Notes under the pieces: generated by a model
The model's database searches: none
What the model saw: only the letters and a program-made list of their open reading frames with translations
Told to the model about the DNA's origin: nothing
Program-made: the position numbers and the translations under genes
In this document: positions 51,769 to 59,196 of the stretch, in pieces
How positions within the stretch are numbered: position 1 is the stretch's first letter
Layout of the letters: every line of letters starts with the position of its first letter
NCBI RefSeq assembly: GCF_006715175.1
Contig: NZ_VFMQ01000001.1
Coordinates: 1,240,001-1,304,000 of the forward strand
Length of the DNA: 64,000 nucleotides
Direction: 5' to 3'
Source of the DNA: Curtobacterium citreum
GTDB taxonomy: Bacteria; Actinomycetota; Actinomycetes; Actinomycetales; Microbacteriaceae

Positions 51769-53243
51769 GTTCGTCCGACGCGCAGCCGCCACTGTCGCGA
51801 CGCCAGGCGCGCGAGCGGGAGCGTGCCGCCGCAGCGGGTTCGCAGCCCGTCACGCCTCCGCCGACCGTCGCCGCCCCCGACCGGACCGAGGAGCCTCGGC
51901 GTCGGCCCGGCTCGCACGTGGCCCCGTCGTTGAACGGTCCTGCCCAGCGACCGGTCCCGTCGGCGCCGGACTCGTCCGTTCCGTCCGCGCCGGACTCCTC
52001 CGTCCCGTCGGCGCCGATCGCTCCTGCGCCCGGGGGTTCCGCGCCGGTCCCGTCGGTGCCCGTGACCAGCGTGCCCGTGACGACCGTGCCGGCCTCGGCG
52101 ACCGAGATCGTCCCCGGGACCGGCGGCATGACCCGCCGGCAGCTCCGGCTCCTGCGCGAGGCCGAGGGCCAGGCCGTCCAGCCCGTCCCGCTCCGTGCAC
52201 CGACCCCGCAGTCGTCGGACCGGACCGTGCAGGACGTCATCGGGTCGGTCGACACCCTCGACCGCGGTGCCGACGGCGGACGTCCGCCCGGCTCGGCGCC
52301 GCAGCCCGCCGTCGTGCCGTCCGACGGCCGCCGTGACGAGGAGTCCGCGACGGATCAGGTCGCCGAACCCGAGTCCGACGTCCTGGACGACGCCGCGATC
52401 GCGCAGGCGACCGAGGCGGACGGCTCCCCGGACGCGATCGAACCCCTCAGCGAGGCCGCCGCGCACGCCGAGGAACCCCGACGACACCGGTCCACCTGGG
52501 CCGCGCACGACGACGAGACCCCTGCCGAGGACGGGTCGGTCGACGCCGCGCCCACCGCTGCGCCGCTGCCCGGGGCCCCCGCCGTCCCGAGCGTGCCGTC
52601 GTCCGCGACCCCCGGTGTCTTCCCGCTGTCGCTCGACGACGACACGAACGAGGTCCCGGTCCAGCAGCCGGCCGCCACGAGGGACCCCGACGACGAGCTC
52701 GACGCCCCGGCCGTCCCCGACGCGTTCCGTCGGCCGGTCGAGCCGAAGCCCGTGACGACGGCGTTCGCCCCGCCGACCGGACACTGGTCGCAGCTCGCGC
52801 ACGACTCGAACGACGCCGAGGTCCACGACGAGGAGACCGGCACCCGCCGCGTCGCCGTGCACAACACGAACTCGATCGTCCTGCCCGACTCGGCCCTCGC
52901 GGACCCCACCGGTGCGCTGAACGCCACCGGCGAGGTCATCCTCACCGGGTCGATCGACCTGCCGGCGTCGCTGTCGTCGACCGGGTCGCACCGGCCGATC
53001 GACGGGGCCGAGGTCGACCGTCTGCTCGAGCAGCACGACGAGCAGCCCGAGACGGACGCCAGCCCGGTCCGGGCCAGCCGTGCGATCTCGAGCCACACGT
53101 CGACGCGCCAGGTCGTGCTCGCGGCCGCGAAGCCCAAGGAGTCCCGCACGCCGGTGATCCTCGGCGTGACCGTGGGGGCCGTCGGCGTCGCAGCGGCGGC
53201 CGTGATCATCGTCGCGCTCGTCACCACGCACATGGGCGGCTGA
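51765..53243 (+). CDS. Long disordered protein with C-terminal membrane anchor, function unknown
   Basis: Encodes 492 residues that are mostly Pro, Ala, Ser, Asp and Glu with no recognisable domain, including a triple [12 protein letters not shown] repeat (about 80-100) and two [17 protein letters not shown] basic spots. The only hydrophobic segment is near the C-terminus ([23 protein letters not shown]), so it is probably a tail-anchored cytoplasmic protein. It overlaps nadD by 4 nt and precedes rsfS, a position where Microbacteriaceae often have such a gene. Function unknown. Confidence 0.8.
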   Translation: MSSSDAQPPLSRRQARERERAAAAGSQPVTPPPTVAAPDRTEEPRRRPGSHVAPSLNGPAQRPVPSAPDSSVPSAPDSSVPSAPIAPAPGGSAPVPSVPVTSVPVTTVPASATEIVPGTGGMTRRQLRLLREAEGQAVQPVPLRAPTPQSSDRTVQDVIGSVDTLDRGADGGRPPGSAPQPAVVPSDGRRDEESATDQVAEPESDVLDDAAIAQATEADGSPDAIEPLSEAAAHAEEPRRHRSTWAAHDDETPAEDGSVDAAPTAAPLPGAPAVPSVPSSATPGVFPLSLDDDTNEVPVQQPAATRDPDDELDAPAVPDAFRRPVEPKPVTTAFAPPTGHWSQLAHDSNDAEVHDEETGTRRVAVHNTNSIVLPDSALADPTGALNATGEVILTGSIDLPASLSSTGSHRPIDGAEVDRLLEQHDEQPETDASPVRASRAISSHTSTRQVVLAAAKPKESRTPVILGVTVGAVGVAAAAVIIVALVTTHMGG

Positions 53244-53267
53244 CCCGGCCACTACCGTCCCGATCAC

Positions 53268-53306
53268 CCACCCCGCTGCCCGGCCTGGCCGGTGTCGGCG
53301 GGGTGG
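53268..53306 (+). terminator. Hairpin between the disordered-protein gene and rsfS
   Basis: CCACCCCGC (53268-53276) pairs with 53298-53306, and the enclosed CCGGCC-T-GGCCGG (53280-53292) forms a second inverted repeat. A TATGAT box (53309-53314) follows directly and may start rsfS transcription. Confidence 0.6.
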
Positions 53307-53369
53307 CCTATGATCGGGTCCCATCACCGGGGCCCGCACACCGCGGGTCCGACCGACCGGAAGGACTCC

Positions 53370-53762
53370 GTGACCGCCTCCCCACGCGCACTGGAACTCG
53401 TACAGCTCGCGGCCACCGCGGCCGACGACAAGCAGGCAGAGGACCTCGTCGCCCTCGACGTGACCGGACCACTGCAGCTCACCGACGTGTTCCTGCTCGC
53501 GACCGGCCGGAACGAGCGCAACGTGCTCGCCATCGCCGACGAGGTCGAGGACCGCCTGATCCAGGCCGGTGCCAAGCCCCTCCGTCGCGAAGGACGGACC
53601 GAGGGCCGCTGGGTCCTCATCGACTTCGGCGACATCGTCGTGCACGTCTTCCACGAGGAAGACCGTCAGTACTACTCGCTCGAGCGTCTCTGGTCGGACT
53701 GCCCGACCATCCCGCTCGAGCTGTCGGTCGACCAGACCGCGGCCGCCGACCAGTCGGTCTGA
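53370..53762 (+). CDS. rsfS: Ribosome silencing factor
   Basis: Encodes 130 residues. RsfS binds L14 and blocks subunit joining in starved cells. The family pattern ALELVQLAATAADDKQAEDLVALDV, LTDVFLLATGRNERNVLAIADEVED, GRWVLIDFGDIVVHVFHEEDRQYYSLERLW is clear. GTG 53370 follows GGAAGGA. A tRNA-Ala gene comes 120 nt downstream. Confidence 0.96.
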   Translation: MTASPRALELVQLAATAADDKQAEDLVALDVTGPLQLTDVFLLATGRNERNVLAIADEVEDRLIQAGAKPLRREGRTEGRWVLIDFGDIVVHVFHEEDRQYYSLERLWSDCPTIPLELSVDQTAAADQSV

Positions 53763-53882
53763 GCGCCGCCCGCTCGCGACGCGCCCGGGTGACGAGGCCG
53801 ATTTCGTCACCCGGCGTTCGCGTGGTGTACGCTTCCATGGTGCCTCCGGGAACGGGGACACGGAACACAGCAACACCCGTAC

Positions 53883-53955
53883 GGGTCTGTGGCGCAGCTG
53901 GTAGCGCACCTGCATGGCATGCAGGGGGTCAGGGGTTCGAGTCCCCTCAGATCCA
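53883..53955 (+). tRNA. tRNA-Ala (GGC anticodon)
   Basis: A 73-nt cloverleaf: acceptor GGGTCTG/CAGATCC with one G-T pair, D-arm GCGCAGCTGGTAGCGC, anticodon arm CCTGC-ATGGCAT-GCAGG, T-loop TTCGAGT. The anticodon is GGC. CCA is not encoded (CCC follows the discriminator A). A TACGCT box about 50 nt upstream may be its -10. Confidence 0.96.
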
Positions 53956-53968
53956 CCCGAACACGACA

Positions 53969-54008
53969 CGGAACAACCCCGTCGCTCACGAGCGACGGGG
54001 TTGTTCCG
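53969..54008 (+). terminator. Terminator hairpin after tRNA-Ala
   Basis: A perfect 19-bp stem (53969-53987 with 53990-54008) around AC, 13 nt behind the tRNA. The strongest hairpin of the region. Confidence 0.85.
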
Positions 54009-54053
54009 TTCCCGCCACCCGTACCCGTGCCCGAGGGCGTCCGGCGGCCCCAC

Positions 54054-54059
54054 TACGCT
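54054..54059 (+). promoter_or_regulatory. -10 box for a leaderless epimerase transcript
   Basis: TACGCT ends 7 nt before ATG 54067; no Shine-Dalgarno is present in the gap. Confidence 0.45.
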
Positions 54060-54066
54060 GTTGCGC

Positions 54067-54990
54067 ATGAGCAACGACGCGCCCCTGTCCGGATCCGCCC
54101 TGACGATCACCGCAGCCGGCTACACGGCCGAGATCGCCTCGGTGGGGGCGTCGCTCCGCACCCTCCGGTACGAGGGCCGCGACCTGGTCGTGCCGTTCGA
54201 CGCCGACGAGGTCCGCCCGGCCTTCCGCGGCGCCGTCCTCGCACCGTGGCCGAACCGGGTCGTCGACGGTCGCTACACGTTCGGCGGCCAGGAGCACGAG
54301 CTCGCCCTGACCGAGCCGAAGCGGCACCACGCCCTGCACGGTCTCGTCGCGTGGACCGACTTCCGCACGGTGTCCCACGAGCCCGACCGGGCCGTCCTCG
54401 CCACCACGGTGGCCGCCCAGGAGGGCTACCCCTTCCGCGTGGAGGTCCTCGTCGCGTTCCACCTCGACGCAGACGGGCTCCACACCACGATCACGGGCAC
54501 GAACACGGGCGGTGCCGCAGCGCCGTGGGGGACCGGGCCGCACCCGTACCTGGTCGGTGGGGCCGGCCGGGTGGACGACTGGACCCTGACGCTGCCCGCG
54601 GCCCGGGTGCTCGAGGTGACCGAGGACCGCCTCGCCCCGACGGGCCTCGCGGACGTGCACGACGCGTTCGACCTCCGCACCCCCACGCCCATCGGTGACC
54701 GGTTCATCGACCACGCCTTCACGGACTTCGACCGCGACGACGCCGGCACCGCCACCATCGTGCTCACCGCCGCCGACGGACACGGGGTCCGCGTCGCGTT
54801 CGGTCCGGAGTGCCCGTGGGTCCAGGTCCACACTGCCGACCACGTCGTACCCGAGTACCACCGCGCCGGCCTGGCCGTCGAGCCGATGACCTGCGCCCCC
54901 GACGCGTTCAACGCCGGCGCGGACGCGGGCCTCGTCGTGCTCGAGCCCGGTGCGTCCCACGCCGCCTCGTGGACGATCGCGGCGGTCTGA
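54067..54990 (+). CDS. Aldose 1-epimerase family protein
   Basis: Encodes 307 residues of the GalM-type beta-sandwich fold. The conserved sugar-binding parts are AGYTAEIASVGASLRTLRY, LAPWPNRVVDGRY, HALHGLVAW, TGPHPYL and AVEPMTCAPDAFN (Glu as catalytic base, His of GPHPY as acid). It interconverts alpha and beta anomers of sugars such as glucose or galactose. It has no signal peptide. The stop is next to the start region of the pabB-like gene. Confidence 0.92.
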   Translation: MSNDAPLSGSALTITAAGYTAEIASVGASLRTLRYEGRDLVVPFDADEVRPAFRGAVLAPWPNRVVDGRYTFGGQEHELALTEPKRHHALHGLVAWTDFRTVSHEPDRAVLATTVAAQEGYPFRVEVLVAFHLDADGLHTTITGTNTGGAAAPWGTGPHPYLVGGAGRVDDWTLTLPAARVLEVTEDRLAPTGLADVHDAFDLRTPTPIGDRFIDHAFTDFDRDDAGTATIVLTAADGHGVRVAFGPECPWVQVHTADHVVPEYHRAGLAVEPMTCAPDAFNAGADAGLVVLEPGASHAASWTIAAV

Positions 54991-56486
54991 CCGGAGCGCG
55001 GGTCGTCGTCCGTCGGCTGACCGACGGCACGGGCGCCGCGCCGGACCTCGGGGCGATGTGCGCCGCGACCCCGGCGGACGTCGTCTGGCTCGACTCGGCA
55101 CTGCCGACCGGTGCGCCGGACACCGCCCACGATCGAGCCCGCTGGTCGGTGGTCGCGTGCACGGACGGGCCGTTCGCGACGCGCTTCCGGCACGAGGACC
55201 GGCTGGCCCACATCTCCGTCAGCCCGGCCGCCGAGCGCTGGTTCGACGGGACCCGGACCGAGGACCGGCCCGCCTTCGTGGTGCTCGCCGACCTGCTCGA
55301 CCGGACGCCGCGGCTCGACGCCCCGGTGGACGGCTGCGGCTTCGCGCTCGGCTGGGTCGGGTTCCTCGGCCACGAGCTCGGCCGCGAGGTCGACGGCCCC
55401 GACCGGACCGCTGACGGCCACGCCGACGCCGACCTGCGGTTCGTCGACCGTGCGGTCGTCGTCGACGCGCGCGGTGGCACGTGGGCCCTCGCGCTCGTCG
55501 ACCCGGCAGAGGCGGCGGCCAGCGCGGCGAACCGGGCGTGGCTCGACGCGGTGCCGGTGCCGGTCCCGACGACTGCAGCGGGATCGGCGGACGCCGCCAC
55601 GATCCTCCCGTCCGGCACGGCGACCGGCCGCGTCCCGCGCGCCGCGTACGAGACGGCGGTCGAGGTCTGCCGTGCGGAGATCCGCGAGGGCAACGCGTTC
55701 CAGGTCTGCCTCACCACCGCCTTCGCGGTCGGCCTGGAGGCGCGGGTCGGGTCCGGCACGGACCCGCACCTGGACGAGTACCTGCGGCTGCGTGCCGTCG
55801 ACCCCGTCCCGTTCGGCGCCTACCTGCGACTCGGCCCGCTGCGGGTCGCGAGCCGGTCCCCGGAGCGGTTCCTGCGCATCGAGGCGACCGGGCGCGTGGT
55901 CGCGGAACCCATCAAGGGGACCCGTCCGCGCGACCCCGACCCGGAGCGGGACCTGGCCGTGCGGACCGGGCTCGCGGCGAGTGCGAAGGACCGCGCCGAG
56001 AACGTGATGATCGTCGACCTGCTCCGGAACGACCTGCTGCGTTCGGCGCGGCCGGGGTCGGTCCGGGTGGAGCGCCTGTGCGACGTCGAGACGTACGCGA
56101 GCGTGCACCAGCTGGTGTCGACGGTCACGGCGGTGCTGCCGGACGGGACGTCACGGGCCGAGGTCGTGCGCGCGGCCTTCCCGCCTGGGTCGATGACGGG
56201 CGCGCCGAAGCCGAGCGCGTCGGCGATCGCGGACCGGCTCGAAGGGGCGCCGCGCGGGGTGTACTCGGGGGCGATCGGGTACTTCTCGGCGGACGGCTCG
56301 GTCGACCTGTCGGTGGCCATCCGCACACTGGTGACGGTCCTCGACGACGCGGGCGCGGTGCGGACGAGGACGTTCGGGGCCGGGGGTGCGGTGACGTGGT
56401 CCTCGGTGGCGGCGGACGAGGCGGACGAGGTCGAGGCGAAGACGCGGTCGGTGTTCGGCGGGCTGGGGATCGTCGGGCGCTGGTAG
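54969..56486 (+). CDS. pabB: Aminodeoxychorismate synthase component I
   Basis: Encodes up to 505 residues of a chorismate-binding enzyme in p-aminobenzoate/folate synthesis. The active site reads PIKGTRPR, with the Lys typical of PabB (TrpE has PIAGT), and AAFPPGSMTGAPK is the family signature. FGAGGAVTWSS near the end is also conserved. The start is unsure: GTG 54969 overlaps the epimerase by 22 nt, while ATG 55056 begins closer to the conserved part; neither has a good ribosome site. A short loop (VGLEARVGSGTD) carries an exact dispersed motif copy. No PabA domain is fused. Confidence 0.9.
   Translation: MDDRGGLTGARVVVRRLTDGTGAAPDLGAMCAATPADVVWLDSALPTGAPDTAHDRARWSVVACTDGPFATRFRHEDRLAHISVSPAAERWFDGTRTEDRPAFVVLADLLDRTPRLDAPVDGCGFALGWVGFLGHELGREVDGPDRTADGHADADLRFVDRAVVVDARGGTWALALVDPAEAAASAANRAWLDAVPVPVPTTAAGSADAATILPSGTATGRVPRAAYETAVEVCRAEIREGNAFQVCLTTAFAVGLEARVGSGTDPHLDEYLRLRAVDPVPFGAYLRLGPLRVASRSPERFLRIEATGRVVAEPIKGTRPRDPDPERDLAVRTGLAASAKDRAENVMIVDLLRNDLLRSARPGSVRVERLCDVETYASVHQLVSTVTAVLPDGTSRAEVVRAAFPPGSMTGAPKPSASAIADRLEGAPRGVYSGAIGYFSADGSVDLSVAIRTLVTVLDDAGAVRTRTFGAGGAVTWSSVAADEADEVEAKTRSVFGGLGIVGRW
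55731..55745 (+). repeat. Dispersed 15-bp motif, exact copy inside pabB
   Basis: GGCCTGGAGGCGCGG, read as GLEAR in a loop between conserved strands, in a different frame from the ileS copy. Confidence 0.75.
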
Positions 56487-56520
56487 GGGCGCGGGCGCGG
56501 GCGCGGCGGGCGTGCGCGTA

Positions 56521-56562
56521 CGGGTGCGTACGCGTGTGCCGGGCGGGTGCGTACGCGTGTGC
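56521..56562. repeat. 19-bp direct repeat in an alternating GT/GC tract
   Basis: CGGGTGCGTACGCGTGTGC occurs at 56521-56539 and 56544-56562. The surrounding 56507-56590 is largely alternating purine-pyrimidine (GCGTACGCGTGTGCGC), the kind of sequence that can adopt left-handed Z-DNA. Confidence 0.7.
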
Positions 56563-56602
56563 GCGGGCTGGTACGTGCGTGCGCGCAGGTGCACTCGGCG
56601 TG

Positions 56603-56618
56603 TCGAACGGGTGTTCGA
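56603..56618 (+). promoter_or_regulatory. LexA (SOS) box 1
   Basis: TCGAACGGGTGTTCGA matches the actinobacterial LexA consensus TCGAAC-N4-GTTCGA exactly. It lies 54 bp upstream of box 2. Confidence 0.85.
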
Positions 56619-56647
56619 TCCGGTTGTCCACCGGATGTCGGACCCGG

Positions 56648-56676
56648 TTGACATCATCGAACACATGTTCGAATAT
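56648..56676 (+). promoter_or_regulatory. imuA promoter, leaderless
   Basis: TTGACA (56648-56653), 17-bp spacer and GAATAT (56671-56676). Six nt further is ATG 56683, so transcription should begin on the start codon. LexA box 2 fills the spacer and reaches the -10. Confidence 0.7.
56657..56672 (+). promoter_or_regulatory. LexA (SOS) box 2
   Basis: TCGAACACATGTTCGA, an exact match to TCGAAC-N4-GTTCGA, located between -35 and -10 of the imuA promoter, where bound LexA would block RNA polymerase. Confidence 0.92.
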
Positions 56677-56682
56677 GAGGGC

Positions 56683-57492
56683 ATGCAGACGGCGGCGGCA
56701 CTCCGGTCGCCCGGGTCCCCGCGGCAACCCCGGCGGGAGTCGACCGGGCCCGCCGGTGCTGCTCGCCCGAGCCGTGTCGACCACCTCGGGGATGCTCGTG
56801 CGGCGCTCGACCGCATCACCGCGCTGCGCTCCCGGGTCGCCGAGATGGAAGCCCCCCGGGTCGACGTGCAGGGCCTGCCCACCGCGTCGGCGCTGCAGCC
56901 CCTGCTGCCGGGCGGTGCGATCCGTGTCGGCGGTTCCTACGCCGTGCAGGAGTCGGTGCTGCTCGCGATGACCATGCTGCAGGCGGCCTCGGCCGAGGGG
57001 GCCTGGTGTGCCGTGGTGGGCGTGCCGTCCCTCGGGGTCGAGGCCGCGGCCGCGATGGGGATCGACCTCGAACGCCTCGTGCTCGTCCCCGACCCGGGTG
57101 ACCAGTGGCTCACCGTGACCGCAGCGCTCGTCGACGTCGCGCAGGTCGTCCTCACCCGGCCGCTCGGGCGCGTGGTGCCCGGTGACGTCTCCCGGCTGGG
57201 TGCCCGGCTCCGCCAGCGCGGCGGGGCGCTCGTCGCGCTGGGGGCCTGGCCGGGCGCGGACGTCACGCTCCGGGTGACCGACTCGGTGTGGAGCGGCATC
57301 GGCGACGGACACGGACACCTGACCGAGCGTCGGGCCACCGTCACGGCCTCGGGACGCGCGGGGGCCGGACGTCCGGTCAGCGCCGACCTGCTCCTGCCGG
57401 CGGCGGACGGCGCGGTGCGTGCTGCCGATCCGCTGGCGGCGGCCGGGGCGTCCGACACGCGGGTGCTCCGCCCGGTGGCGGTGGCCTCGTGA
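56683..57492 (+). CDS. imuA: ImuA-type mutasome protein (RecA-like)
   Basis: Encodes 269 residues. The central part resembles RecA (LLPGGAIRVGGSYAVQESVLLAMTMLQAASAEGAWCAVVGVPSLGVEAAAAMGIDLERLVLVPDP), but the Walker A site is degenerate (GGSYAVQES in place of GPESSGKT), as in mycobacterial ImuA'. It probably has no ATPase activity and serves as a scaffold for ImuB and DnaE2 in damage-induced mutagenesis. ATG 56683 is preferred to 56665, which would lie inside the LexA box and upstream of the deduced transcription start. Its stop overlaps imuB. Confidence 0.88.
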   Translation: MQTAAALRSPGSPRQPRRESTGPAGAARPSRVDHLGDARAALDRITALRSRVAEMEAPRVDVQGLPTASALQPLLPGGAIRVGGSYAVQESVLLAMTMLQAASAEGAWCAVVGVPSLGVEAAAAMGIDLERLVLVPDPGDQWLTVTAALVDVAQVVLTRPLGRVVPGDVSRLGARLRQRGGALVALGAWPGADVTLRVTDSVWSGIGDGHGHLTERRATVTASGRAGAGRPVSADLLLPAADGAVRAADPLAAAGASDTRVLRPVAVAS

Positions 57493-59183
57493 GTCCGCGC
57501 GGCGGCGGGCGCACCCGGACGACCGGACCGCGCGTGGCGGTGCGGGGGAGCGGTGTGCCCGGACCCGCGACCGTCCGGGCCGACGCCGTCGCCCGCGGCG
57601 GGGCCCTGCCGGAGCCCCCGCCCACCCGGACGGTCGTGCTGTGGTGCCCGGACTGGCCGGTGATCGCCGCCGCACGGGCGGCGGGGACACCACCGGACCA
57701 GCCGTTCGCCCTGGTGGTGCACGGGCAGGTCTTCGCGAGCTCCGCCGCTGCTCGGCAGCAGGGGGTGGTCCGCGGGCTGCGGGTGCGCGAGGCGCAGGCA
57801 CGCTGCCCGGAGCTCGTGGTGCAGCCGTACGACGACGCGCTCGACCACCGGGCGTTCGAACCGGTGATCCGCGCGATCGAGGCGGCCGTCCCCGGGGTCG
57901 AGGTCCTGCGACCAGGCACGGTGGCCCTGCGCTCCCGCGGCCCGGCGCGGTACTACGGCGGCGAACGTGCGGCGGCCGCGACGCTCGCGGGCATCGCGGC
58001 CGACCACGGGGCGCCCGGGGTGCGTGCCGGGGTCGCCGACACCCCGTTCGCCGCGGAGCAGGCCGCCCGGGCACGCCCGGTGCGCCCCGGCGAACGCGTG
58101 CGGATCGTGCCCGTCGGGGGATCCTCGGACTTCCTGGCCGACCTGCCGCTCGGGGTGCTCGGCGACCCCGACCTGGCGATGGTGCTCGGGCGGCTCGGCA
58201 TCGCGACGCTCGGGGAGTTCGCGACACTCGGCGACGAGCAGGTGCGTGACCGGTTCGGGGTCGCCGGCGCTTTCCTGCACCGGCTCGCGGGCGGCCGCGA
58301 CCCGCGCGAGGTCGCCTCGCGCGCGGTGCCCCCCGAGCTCCGGGTCGAGGCGTCGTTCGAACCGCCGCTCGACCGCGCCGACCAGGTCGCGTTCGCGTTC
58401 CGACGGTCGGCGGACGACTTCGCCGCGCGGCTGCGGTCCGCGGGGCTCGTGGCGACGACGATCCGGGTCGGCATCGTCGACGAGCGCGACCTGTTGCTCG
58501 AGCGGACCTGGGTGCACCCCCGCTGGTTCGACGCGGCCGACGTGGTCGACCGGGTGCGGTGGCAGCTCGCCGGCGGGGTCGACCCCTCGGGACTCGAGGC
58601 ACCGGTGGTGCAGGTCGTGCTCGAACCGGTCGCGGTGGACGACGCCGCGAACCACGAGCGTGGGCTGTGGGGGACCGGTCCCGACGAACGCGTGCACCAC
58701 GCCCTGGCCCGCGTGCAGGGGCTCGTCGGGCACGACGGGGTCGTCACACCGCGGATCGGCGGGGGCCGCACGCTGGCCGAGCGCGTCGTGCTCGTGCCGT
58801 GGGGCGACGCGCCGGCCGGGGGCGAGCGTGCCCTGGCGACCGTCCGTGACCGTCCCTGGCCCGGCAGGCTCCCGGGACCGCCACCGGCGACCGTGCTCGA
58901 ACGACCGCGCCCGGTCGACGTCGTCACGGCGGACGGCGGCACCGTCGACGTGGACGACCGCGGGGCGCTGACCGGAGCCCCGGAGCGGTTCCGGGCCGAC
59001 GGGGAGCGCGGCGGCGGCTTCGCGTCGGTGACGGCGTGGGCGGGACCGTGGCCGCTCGTCGTGCGCTGGTGGGAGTCGGGCGGTCGTCGACTGCACCGTC
59101 TGCAGCTCGTCGACGAGGGCGGCCGGGCGTGGTACCTGGTGCTCGCCGACCACCGCTGGTGGGCCGAGGCGGTCGCGACGTGA
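57489..59183 (+). CDS. imuB: ImuB, Y-family polymerase-like mutasome hub
   Basis: Encodes 564 residues. The N-terminal fold is that of Y-family polymerases (VVLWCPDWPVIAAARAAG; ARYYGGERAAAATLAGIA; helix-hairpin-helix LGVLGDPDLAMVLGRLGIATLGEFATL), but the catalytic acidic residues are missing: the DxD at the start is CPDW. So it is an adaptor. The C-terminal part has a GLWG element (about 391) followed by ALARVQGLVG and VLVPWGD, where mycobacterial ImuB carries its clamp-binding QLGLWG; here the Gln is replaced. GTG 57489 overlaps the imuA stop. Confidence 0.92.
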   Translation: MSPRGGGRTRTTGPRVAVRGSGVPGPATVRADAVARGGALPEPPPTRTVVLWCPDWPVIAAARAAGTPPDQPFALVVHGQVFASSAAARQQGVVRGLRVREAQARCPELVVQPYDDALDHRAFEPVIRAIEAAVPGVEVLRPGTVALRSRGPARYYGGERAAAATLAGIAADHGAPGVRAGVADTPFAAEQAARARPVRPGERVRIVPVGGSSDFLADLPLGVLGDPDLAMVLGRLGIATLGEFATLGDEQVRDRFGVAGAFLHRLAGGRDPREVASRAVPPELRVEASFEPPLDRADQVAFAFRRSADDFAARLRSAGLVATTIRVGIVDERDLLLERTWVHPRWFDAADVVDRVRWQLAGGVDPSGLEAPVVQVVLEPVAVDDAANHERGLWGTGPDERVHHALARVQGLVGHDGVVTPRIGGGRTLAERVVLVPWGDAPAGGERALATVRDRPWPGRLPGPPPATVLERPRPVDVVTADGGTVDVDDRGALTGAPERFRADGERGGGFASVTAWAGPWPLVVRWWESGGRRLHRLQLVDEGGRAWYLVLADHRWWAEAVAT

Positions 59184-59196
59184 CGGAAGGTACCTG

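Noticed and set aside
54969..56486. Anthranilate synthase TrpE
   Set aside because: The active site has PIKGT (Lys), the PabB form, and no trp genes are nearby.
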